Shown: in pieces, positions 55,566-62,329 of the stretch
Numbering within the stretch: the stretch's first letter is position 1
Layout of the letters: each line of letters begins with the position of its first letter
Assembly (NCBI RefSeq): GCF_018130505.1
Contig: NZ_JAFCKH010000003.1
Span: 310,001-374,000 of the forward strand
DNA length: 64,000 nt
Direction: 5' to 3'
Source of the DNA: Bradyrhizobium tropiciagri
GTDB lineage: Bacteria; Pseudomonadota; Alphaproteobacteria; Rhizobiales; Xanthobacteraceae
The notes under the pieces: generated by a model
What the model was told of the DNA's origin: nothing
Database searches by the model: none
Seen by the model: the letters and a program-made list of their open reading frames with translations, nothing else
Program-made: the position numbers and the translations under genes

Positions 55566-56327
55566 GTGGTCATAACACCCGCGTCGGCGTTCATGGGCGT
55601 CCTGGCGGCGGCCGCGGTGATCGGCAGCGCCGTGCTGTTCGGCAAGTGGCAGACGCTGCGCCGCGCCGAATTCATTCGCACCTTCACCCTGCCACGCGGG
55701 TTGCTGGAGCGGCTCGAGAAGCGCCACCCCGGCTTCGCCCGCAAGGACAGCGCGCTGGTCTCGCGCGCTTTGCGGCAGTTCTTCCTCGCCTATCTGATGA
55801 GCGGCAAGCGCTACGTCTCGATGCCCTCGCAGGCCGCCGACGACCTCTGGCACGAATTCATCCTCTACACCCGCGAGTACGACGCGTTCTGCCGCCGCGC
55901 CTTCGGCAGCTTCCTGCACCACACGCCGGCGGTGGTGCTGGTGAAGGAGCGGCGCCGGAGCAATGAAGGGCTGCGGCGGGTGTGGTGGTACTGCTGCAAA
56001 TACGAGAACATCAATCCCGTGAGGCCGACCCGGCTGCCGCTGCTGTTCGCGCTCGACGCCAAGCTGAACATTGCGAACGGCTTCGTCTATCACCCGGACT
56101 GCGAGGCGCTGCGCCGCGCCGGCGTCGGCGGCGGCAGCCCCTATTGCGGCGGCGATTTCTCCGACTCCTCGATCGACGGATCGTCGGCCGGCTTCGGCGA
56201 CGCCGGCAGCAGCGATAGCGGCGGGGACGCTGGGCATGGCGGTAGTGATGGTGGTGGAGGCGACAGCGGCGGTGGTGACAGCGGCGGCGGCTGCGGCGGT
56301 GGCTGTGGCGGCGGTGGTGGTGACTAG
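55566..56327 (+). CDS. Membrane-anchored protein with GRDP-like core and Gly/Cys-rich tail
   Basis: A protein of 253 residues. One N-terminal helix (SAFMGVLAAAAVIGSAVLF) is followed by a soluble region with DDLWHEFILYTREYDAFCRR and FGSFLHHTP, reminiscent of glycine-rich-domain (GRDP-like) proteins in which WH and HH residues are conserved. The last 60 residues are Gly/Ser/Asp-rich and end in GGGCGGGCGGGGGD. The start is GTG at 55566, set by GGGGGG just upstream; ATG at 55593 is an alternative. Function unknown. Its TAG stop overlaps that of the convergent phosphoesterase gene. Confidence 0.72.
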   Translation: MVITPASAFMGVLAAAAVIGSAVLFGKWQTLRRAEFIRTFTLPRGLLERLEKRHPGFARKDSALVSRALRQFFLAYLMSGKRYVSMPSQAADDLWHEFILYTREYDAFCRRAFGSFLHHTPAVVLVKERRRSNEGLRRVWWYCCKYENINPVRPTRLPLLFALDAKLNIANGFVYHPDCEALRRAGVGGGSPYCGGDFSDSSIDGSSAGFGDAGSSDSGGDAGHGGSDGGGGDSGGGDSGGGCGGGCGGGGGD

Positions 56328-57214
56328 GACAGCCGCACTTGCTGCAACTCGCGAATACCGTCGTGACCACTGAGGCCGCGTACGGTCTGCTCGCAGCGCC
56401 AGGAATTGCCGTCGCGTTCGATCGAGAACAGGTTGTAGGCCGCGGCCGGATAATGCTTGCGCGGCAGCGCCGAGGCCGACGGCACGCCGATCGCCGGGAT
56501 CTTGCGCTCGGGGCCGTCGAACCACATCGTCGAATGGATGTGGTCGTGGCCGTGTAGCACCAGCTCGACGCCGTGCCGCTTGAGCAACGCCAACAGCTGG
56601 TGCGAATCGGTCAGCCGCTTGGCGCGTCCGTCGGAGTGCAGCGGGTGATGCACCAGCAGCACGCGAAAGGCGTCCTCCCGTGACAATTGCGCGAGGATCG
56701 GCTCCAGCGCACCGAGCTGGGCGTGGCCGAGCCAGCCGGTCGCCATCAGCGGCGGCGTCGGCACTGCCGAGGAGACGCCGATCAGCGCCACCGGCCCGCG
56801 CCGGCGCACGAACGGAAAGCTGGTCGCCGCGCCGTCGGCATCGCCGCGCAGATAATCGCCGAACATGCCGGCGAAGCGGTGCCGCGTCGCGCGCACATAG
56901 GCATCGTGATTGCCGGGGACCACGGTCACGTCTTTGGGAACGCCGACGCCCTCCAGCCATTCCCGGGCCGGCTTGAACTCGGCATCCAGCGCCAGATTGA
57001 CGAGGTCGCCGGTGACCGCAATGTGATCCGGCTGCTGGGCCTGCATATCCGCGACCAGCGTGTCGAGCACGTCGCGGCGGTGGTATTTGTGACGGTTGCG
57101 CGTCCAGTTCAGGTAGCCGAAGGCGCGTTTGCCGGCGAGATCGCGCAGCCGCGCCGCCGGCAGCGGCGGCAAATGCGGATCGGACAGATGCGCGAGGCGG
57201 AATGCCGCCATCAT
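56324..57214 (-). CDS. Calcineurin-like metallophosphoesterase
   Basis: A protein of 296 residues with all five metallophosphoesterase motifs: LSDPHLPP (Asp, His), AVTGDLVNL (Asp), VVPGNHDAY (Asn, His), LLVHHPLH (His) and LVLHGHDHIHS (His-x-His). Such enzymes cleave phosphodiesters, nucleotides or protein phosphates using a dinuclear metal centre; the substrate here is unknown. The region FGYLNWTRNRHKYHRRD between motifs I and II is characteristic of a bacterial subgroup lacking characterisation. No signal peptide. Two adjacent ATGs exist; 57214 has GGGG four bases upstream. Confidence 0.87.
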   Translation of the reverse strand: MMAAFRLAHLSDPHLPPLPAARLRDLAGKRAFGYLNWTRNRHKYHRRDVLDTLVADMQAQQPDHIAVTGDLVNLALDAEFKPAREWLEGVGVPKDVTVVPGNHDAYVRATRHRFAGMFGDYLRGDADGAATSFPFVRRRGPVALIGVSSAVPTPPLMATGWLGHAQLGALEPILAQLSREDAFRVLLVHHPLHSDGRAKRLTDSHQLLALLKRHGVELVLHGHDHIHSTMWFDGPERKIPAIGVPSASALPRKHYPAAAYNLFSIERDGNSWRCEQTVRGLSGHDGIRELQQVRLS

Positions 57215-57347
57215 TCAGCCCCGTTTCGGAATCCTGGCGAAAACTGGCCGGCAACCGCTCATGTCGTGCTATCCCGGACGTCCTGCCCTGTATTGGCAAG
57301 CGCCGCGCATCCGCGCAAGGATCAAACATGAAGACGTTGAGGGTTCG

Positions 57348-57836
57348 GTGACGGTCCTGCTGGATTTACGCAAGCGCTACGAGCCGCAGATCAGGTGGAT
57401 ATTTCATTTCTACTGGCGGCTGGTCCGCAGCATGACGCTCGGGGTCCGCGCCGTGGTGCTGGATGCCGACAACAAGGTGTTCCTGGTCAAGCACAGCTAT
57501 GTGCCCGGCTGGTATCTGCCGGGCGGCGGGGTCGAGGTCGGCGAGAGCTTCCTCGAATCGCTGCGGCGCGAGCTGGTCGAGGAGGGGCGGATCGAGCTCG
57601 CCGGCGAGCCGGTGCTGCACGGCATCTTCCACAACAGCCACGTCTCGCGGCGCGATCACGTCGCGGTCTATGTCGTCAGGAATTACCGGCAGGACCGGCT
57701 GCCGGAGCCGAACCGCGAGATCGTGGCCTGCGGTTTCTTCGATCCGGCCGCGCTGCCCGAGGATACCACCCCCGGCACGCGGCTGCGGATCGCCGAGGTG
57801 CTCGAGGGCAAGCCGCCGACCGTGACATGGCGGTGA
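57348..57836 (+). CDS. Nudix hydrolase
   Basis: A protein of 162 residues. The Nudix box is GGGVEVGESFLESLRRELVE followed by EGR, close to GX5EX7REUXEEXGU, with the final Gly shifted by one position. It opens with LLDLRKRYEPQIRWIFHFYW and the core strand LGVRAVVLDADNKVFLVKHS, similar to membrane-associated NUDIX proteins of rhizobia. It should hydrolyse a nucleoside diphosphate linked to another group. GTG at 57348 with GAGGG at 57339-57343 is used; ATG at 57261 in frame would extend into the promoter and overlap the phosphoesterase leader. Confidence 0.82.
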   Translation: MTVLLDLRKRYEPQIRWIFHFYWRLVRSMTLGVRAVVLDADNKVFLVKHSYVPGWYLPGGGVEVGESFLESLRRELVEEGRIELAGEPVLHGIFHNSHVSRRDHVAVYVVRNYRQDRLPEPNREIVACGFFDPAALPEDTTPGTRLRIAEVLEGKPPTVTWR

Positions 57837-57875
57837 TGGACCGCGCGCGCCTCAGATGCTATCCCGCGCTCCACC

Positions 57876-58388
57876 ATGACCGAGCTGTCCCTGACCATCC
57901 TGCCCGAGACCCCGAAAGACGCCCAGGCGATCGAGCGCCTGCATGAGCGTACCTTCGGGCCTGGCCGCTTCGTGCTCAGCGCCTACCGGCTGCGCGAGCA
58001 TGTCGAGCACCTGCTCGATGTCTCCTTCACGGCGCGGATCGGCACGCTATTGGTCGGCTCGGTGCGCCAGTTGCCGATCTTGATCGGCGACACCCAGGCG
58101 CTGATGCTCGGGCCGCTCACCGTCGAGCCGCCGTTCCGCAGCCGCGGCGTCGGCCGCGCGCTGCTCGAGCGCGCCATCAATGATGCCCGCGCCAAGGGCC
58201 ATCGGCTGATCGTGCTGGTCGGCGACGAGCCGTATTATGCGCGCGTCGGTTTCAAGCCGATCCCGAAGGGGCAGGTCACCATGCCCGGTCCCGTCGACTA
58301 CAGCCGCCTGCTCGTGCTGGAACTGGTCGATGGCGCCTTCGAGGGCGTCTCCGGGGCGATCCAGCCGGATTGGAGCAAGGCGATCTGA
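57876..58388 (+). CDS. GNAT family N-acetyltransferase
   Basis: A protein of 170 residues. The acetyl-CoA loop is PPFRSRGVGRALLERAI (R-x-x-G-x-G/A), preceded by the central strands LMLGPLTVEPPF and followed by VLVGDEPYYARVGFKPIPKG, a subgroup motif of YhbS-like acetyltransferases. The acceptor is unknown. It lies 39 bases after the Nudix gene on the same strand; the two may be transcribed together. Confidence 0.86.
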   Translation: MTELSLTILPETPKDAQAIERLHERTFGPGRFVLSAYRLREHVEHLLDVSFTARIGTLLVGSVRQLPILIGDTQALMLGPLTVEPPFRSRGVGRALLERAINDARAKGHRLIVLVGDEPYYARVGFKPIPKGQVTMPGPVDYSRLLVLELVDGAFEGVSGAIQPDWSKAI

Positions 58389-58503
58389 CATCCGCGCGAG
58401 CCTCGCCCGGAGCTGTTGCGCCTCTGAGCAAACTGAAGCACAGTTGGGATGAAGCGCCGGAAACAATCCGGCGCGTGTCATGTCAACAGGGAGAGTGCGC
58501 GCC

Positions 58504-58821
58504 ATGATCAAGGTCAGTGTGATGTATCCGAACAATCCCGGCGCGCGCTTCGATCACGACTATTATCGTGACAAGCACATGCCGCTGGTGAAGGCGCGGC
58601 TGGGCGACGCCTGCAAATACTACACGATCGACAAGGGTCTCGCCGGCGGCGCACCGGGCGCGCCCGCGACCTATGTCGGGATGTGTCACATCTTCTGCGA
58701 CACCGTCGAGGCGTTCGCGGCCGGCATGGGCCAGCATGGCAAGGAGATCCTGGCCGACATCCCGAACTACACCGATCAGCAGCCGGTGATCCAGATCAGC
58801 GAAGTCGTCGTCGGCCACTGA
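58504..58821 (+). CDS. EthD family protein
   Basis: A protein of 105 residues with the EthD dimeric alpha/beta-barrel: MIKVSVMYPNNPGARFDHDYY then RDKHMPLVKARLGDACKYYT and the final PVIQISEVVVGH. EthD proteins accompany degradation pathways and may transform or bind aromatic or quinone intermediates; most have no proven activity. The ATG at 58504 gives the classical N-terminus. It is a single gene followed by a palindromic repeat. Confidence 0.87.
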   Translation: MIKVSVMYPNNPGARFDHDYYRDKHMPLVKARLGDACKYYTIDKGLAGGAPGAPATYVGMCHIFCDTVEAFAAGMGQHGKEILADIPNYTDQQPVIQISEVVVGH

Positions 58822-58857
58822 CGGCGATGGTCTGAAGGTCTCGCCCCGTCGGGACAT

Positions 58858-58943
58858 GTAGCCCGGATGGAGCGAAGCGAAATCCGGGACAGCATCACCG
58901 CGGATGCCCTGTCCCGGATTGCGCTGCGCTCCATCCGGGCTAC
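58858..58943. repeat. Intergenic palindrome, family A copy 7
   Basis: Arms GTAGCCCGGATGGAGCGAAG and CTGCGCTCCATCCGGGCTAC, inner AATCCGGGACAG/CTGTCCCGGATT. It separates the convergent EthD and TonB-dependent receptor genes. Confidence 0.92.
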
Positions 58944-59004
58944 GCGATCAAAACTCCCCTTGCCGCGAACGGCAGAGGGATTTGTGTGCTTCAGAATTCC
59001 CCGC

Positions 59005-61383
59005 TCAGAACTTCAGATTGGCGAATGCCCGCACGCCGATGCCGGGCATCAGCACCTCGTCCTTGGTGTAGGAGACGGAGTTGCGGATGTTCTGGTTGAG
59101 CAGGTTGTTGCCGACCAGACCGACCGTCATCTCCTTCGCGCCGATCCACGATGAATTGAGCCTGGTGTTGTACGTGACCTCCGCGTTGAGCAGATTGTAG
59201 CCCGCGGTCGGCGTCTCGCCGGTCGTTGCGGTGTCGTTCTGCGCGAAGGCGTGCACCAGATTGATGCGGGTGAACCAGTTGCTGTCGCGCCAGTAGACGC
59301 CGCCGCCGACACGCACCGGCGGAATCCGCGGCACGTTGCTGCCGTCGGTGAAGGTGGCGCGCACCACGTCGAACTGGTTCTCGACACCCCAGATGCCGCC
59401 ATTGAGCGGGCCGATGTCGAGCTGGCTCTGGAACTCGCCGCCGCGGAAGATGGCGTTGCGCTGCGAATACACCGCCTGGCGTCCCTCGTTGCTCGGATCG
59501 CCATTGCCGCAGGAGTCGAAATCCTCGCCGCACAGCACGCCGGTCAGGCGACGGTAGATGAAGTTGTTGAAGTAGGTGTAGTAGGCGGTCGCCTCGAACC
59601 GGAACGGTCCGGTCGCCTTGCGCAGGCCGACCTCGACCGATTTCGCGGTCTCGATGGTCAGGTTCGGATTGCCGATGTCGAAGGTGGCGGTGGCATCATG
59701 CGCGCCGCGCGAGAACAGCTCGGCGGGCTTCGGCGCGCGTTCGACATATTGCCCCGTGATGCTGGCGACGAGATCGCCGGGCAGGTTCTGCAACAGCCCG
59801 ACACTGCCGCTGACCGGCGTAAAGGACGGGTTGCGCGCGATCGCGACCTGCGGCGTGCCGTCAGGCAGATAGTCCGGCGGGAAGTTCGGCATCGTGCCGT
59901 GCAACTCGACATGCTCGATGCGGCCCGCGATCTGCGCTTTCGTCGCATCCGTGAACTTGAACTCGTTGAAGACGTAGCCGGCGACGCGGTTGTTGTTGTT
60001 CGGACTCCACAGGCCGTTGAACAGCGAGCCCGGATCGTCCGGACTCGGCGCGGTCAATTCCTGGTGGCCGGCCTGCAGGCCGAACGCGGTGGTCACGGTG
60101 GCGAAGCGCGCGTTGAACGGCATCATCTGCACCTCGACGCGGGCTTCCTGCTCCTTGTTGGTGAAGGTCTGCCGGATGCCGTCGCTTGTCGGGTCGGCCG
60201 GATCGGCAAGGCCGAGCTCGTTGTGGCGGTAGTCGGTCGCACCGGCCCAGAACCTGACGGTGTCGATCGCCGCGGCGTCGGGCCGGTATTCGCCCTTGAC
60301 CGCGATCTTGGTCTGGTGCGCATCGATCCTTGTCTGGTGATCCGCGCCGTCGATGCCGGGGATATGGTAGAGCGAGTCATTCTGGGTGATCGCCGCGCCG
60401 ATATAGCCGCCCTGGAAGAAATAGGACGCGCCGAGCGATGCGCCGTCGGATTGCGTCGCCGAGTTCGGCTGGCGGCCGCCCACCGGCCGGGTCTGGTCGA
60501 ACAGATACGGATAGCTCGGAATGCTGTAGTCGCTGGTGGTGCGGCCATAGACGTCGGCGTGCACGGCGACGTTGTTGCCGCCGGCATCGAGCAGCATGCC
60601 GCCCTCGACGCCGCGATTGACCGAGGTCACCGCGGTGCGGGTCTCGACGTTGAGGCAGCCCGGCGAGGCGGCTCCGGCGAGCGGCGCCTTCACCGGCAGG
60701 CCGTAGCTCTGGAACGGGGACGCAGTGCAGGTCGGTATCGCATCGGGAATACGATTGTTGGTGGCGCTGACCACGCCGCCGATCGAGGTCGAGCCGTAAC
60801 GCAGCGCGGCAGGTCCGCGCACCACCTCGATCTGGTTGGTCGAGAGCGGATCGATCGGCACGAAGTGATCTTCGCCCAGATCCGAGACGCCACCGCCGCC
60901 GAGACCATTATCGACGATGCCGACACGATTGACGTCGAGGCCGCGGATGATCGGCCGGCTCGACGCGCCCGGCGCGAAGCTCGAGCCGGTGATGCCGGGC
61001 TTGGAGAACAGGAGGTCGCCGAGCGTGGCGCCGCCGGAGCGCCGCAACTCCTCGTTCGGGATCACGGTGACGGTTGCGAACTGGTCGGTGACGACGGGCA
61101 ACACTCCTTGCTGCGGCGCCGGTGCCGACGCGGCGGGCGCCGGTTGCTGCTCCGCCGCGCGCTCACGGCTGCGGCTCGGTGCGCTGCGTGCGACGCGCGC
61201 CGGCGTGCGCGGCGCCACGACCCGGCGCCGCTGGATCGGGCTCGGCGCGGTCACGGTGACGCCGGGCAACTCCGTGGACGGAGCCGGCACGGGATCGTCG
61301 GCCATCGCGCCGTGCCCCATCGCGCACAGCAACAGCCAGCTCGCGCTCCCGACATGGAATGCTGTTCTCTTCTGCAGTGTCAT
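59005..61383 (-). CDS. znuD: TonB-dependent outer-membrane receptor, ZnuD type
   Basis: A protein of 792 residues. After a signal peptide (FHVGSASWLLLCAMGHGAMA) and a basic Pro/Arg linker comes the plug domain (VIPNEELRRSGGATLGDLLF, PIIRGLDVNRVGIVDNG, IEVVRGPAALRYGSTSIGGV) and a 22-strand barrel ending MPGIGVRAFANLKF. The segment FSRGAHDATATFDIGNPNLT is close to that of neisserial ZnuD-type zinc receptors, and VLCGEDFDSCGNG holds Cys residues in a surface loop. Zinc uptake is further supported by the Zur box upstream of the operon. ATG at 61383 chosen to give the signal peptide. Confidence 0.85.
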   Translation of the reverse strand: MTLQKRTAFHVGSASWLLLCAMGHGAMADDPVPAPSTELPGVTVTAPSPIQRRRVVAPRTPARVARSAPSRSRERAAEQQPAPAASAPAPQQGVLPVVTDQFATVTVIPNEELRRSGGATLGDLLFSKPGITGSSFAPGASSRPIIRGLDVNRVGIVDNGLGGGGVSDLGEDHFVPIDPLSTNQIEVVRGPAALRYGSTSIGGVVSATNNRIPDAIPTCTASPFQSYGLPVKAPLAGAASPGCLNVETRTAVTSVNRGVEGGMLLDAGGNNVAVHADVYGRTTSDYSIPSYPYLFDQTRPVGGRQPNSATQSDGASLGASYFFQGGYIGAAITQNDSLYHIPGIDGADHQTRIDAHQTKIAVKGEYRPDAAAIDTVRFWAGATDYRHNELGLADPADPTSDGIRQTFTNKEQEARVEVQMMPFNARFATVTTAFGLQAGHQELTAPSPDDPGSLFNGLWSPNNNNRVAGYVFNEFKFTDATKAQIAGRIEHVELHGTMPNFPPDYLPDGTPQVAIARNPSFTPVSGSVGLLQNLPGDLVASITGQYVERAPKPAELFSRGAHDATATFDIGNPNLTIETAKSVEVGLRKATGPFRFEATAYYTYFNNFIYRRLTGVLCGEDFDSCGNGDPSNEGRQAVYSQRNAIFRGGEFQSQLDIGPLNGGIWGVENQFDVVRATFTDGSNVPRIPPVRVGGGVYWRDSNWFTRINLVHAFAQNDTATTGETPTAGYNLLNAEVTYNTRLNSSWIGAKEMTVGLVGNNLLNQNIRNSVSYTKDEVLMPGIGVRAFANLKF

Positions 61384-61494
61384 TGTTCCGATCCTGATCC
61401 CGTCGAAGTACGACGGATCGATTCCGATGTTCCCGATCGGGAGGCCGCGCGGGGGGCGCGGCTGCTCCCGTGCGGGCGCAGCAATCAATCGATG

Positions 61495-61917
61495 TCAGGA
61501 TTGCGGAGGGGCGCGGGATCGGAACGCCGCAGGCGCCGACTTGATGTGAAGGAATTCGGCATCGGTGGTGCGGCGGAGGAAGTCCACCGCCTGCGGCAAC
61601 AGCAGCACCGGTGGGGTCGCGACCAGAAGACTGCCCGCCATCGAGATGACGGCGCAGATCGCGCAATGATCGTGCGGTTGCTGCTCATTGTCGGGGTGGA
61701 CGGGCGGCTGCTTCTGCATCACCTGGATGGCGAGATCCGGCGTCGCAGACGTCCCGATATAGGCGAAGTCGAGCTGCGACAGTCCGCTCTGGACCGCCTG
61801 TGCCGCCTTGGCCGCGGTGATGGGATGGAAATGGCCGAACGACAGCACGACCTGCACGGCGAGCGCGAACAGCGCCAGCCGCGAGCCAGTCTTGATGTGT
61901 TTCCGGAACCAGTTCAT
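61495..61917 (-). CDS. DUF2946-like exported/membrane protein of the zinc receptor operon
   Basis: A protein of 140 residues. An N-terminal helix (LALFALAVQVVLSFGHFH) and a second one (MAGSLLVATPPVLLLPQAV) flank a soluble stretch with a HCAIC motif preceded by QQPHDH, giving a His/Cys cluster suited to metal binding. This fits the DUF2946 pattern, often next to TonB-dependent receptors. The ATG at 61917 has the Zur box 43-65 bases upstream; znuD follows 111 bases after the stop, so this is the first gene of the operon. A role as periplasmic metal relay is speculation. Confidence 0.75.
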   Translation of the reverse strand: MNWFRKHIKTGSRLALFALAVQVVLSFGHFHPITAAKAAQAVQSGLSQLDFAYIGTSATPDLAIQVMQKQPPVHPDNEQQPHDHCAICAVISMAGSLLVATPPVLLLPQAVDFLRRTTDAEFLHIKSAPAAFRSRAPPQS

Positions 61918-61959
61918 TGACGCCCACCCCATCGGACGGCGTCATCAATCCCCGACCGC

Positions 61960-61982
61960 CCGATGTTATAATATAACATCGG
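61960..61982. promoter_or_regulatory. Zur box controlling the ZnuD operon
   Basis: CCGATGTTATA (61960-61970), a central A, TATAACATCGG (61972-61982): a perfect 11-base inverted repeat around one base. The core TGTTATAaTATAACA matches the known proteobacterial Zur consensus. It lies 43 bases upstream of the DUF2946-like start, a position for repression in zinc sufficiency. Confidence 0.85.
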
Positions 61983-62078
61983 ATGGTGGTTGCGGTGTCA
62001 ACCGCCGCTCAGACCGATTGTATCGATCCGTTGCTGGTGTGTGATTGCCGCAACGGAACCGGGGTCGCGCGGACCGGC

Positions 62079-62174
62079 TTACCGTCCCTCGCGCAGCCAG
62101 GTCGCCGCAAAGGCGCCGAGCAGCAGGCCGACCAGGCCGGCGAACACCGGCAGCACCCCGACGCCCTTGACCAC
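62079..62174 (-). CDS. Possible small single-helix membrane protein or gene remnant
   Basis: A minus-strand frame from GTG at 62174 to TAA reads VVKGVGVLPVFAGLVGLLLG then AFAATWLREGR, a convincing transmembrane helix with a basic tail of about 31 residues. No good ATG or Shine-Dalgarno is seen. The frame continues upstream without a start to a stop near 62265, and a different frame there begins MERTTPDVKAILWDLMPHRL, so this could be a frameshifted remnant. The rest of the 347-base gap (61983-62329) shows nothing else. Confidence 0.25.
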   Translation of the reverse strand: MVKGVGVLPVFAGLVGLLLGAFAATWLREGR

Positions 62175-62329
62175 GCTGGCATCCTGACGCTGCGTGGGTC
62201 GCGCGCTTGGCGGAGCGTGTCGCCGCGCGATCCCACGGAAGCCGATGCGGCATCAGGTCCCACAAGATCGCTTTGACGTCAGGTGTTGTTCGCTCCATTA
62301 TACACGTATTGGTAGAGGGGCATCTGGAC

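Noticed and set aside
59251-61920. Open frame of nearly 900 codons antisense to the TonB-dependent receptor and DUF2946 genes
   Set aside because: No recognisable domain; composition is that of an antisense shadow, whereas the minus strand shows plug, barrel and signal peptide motifs and a Zur box.
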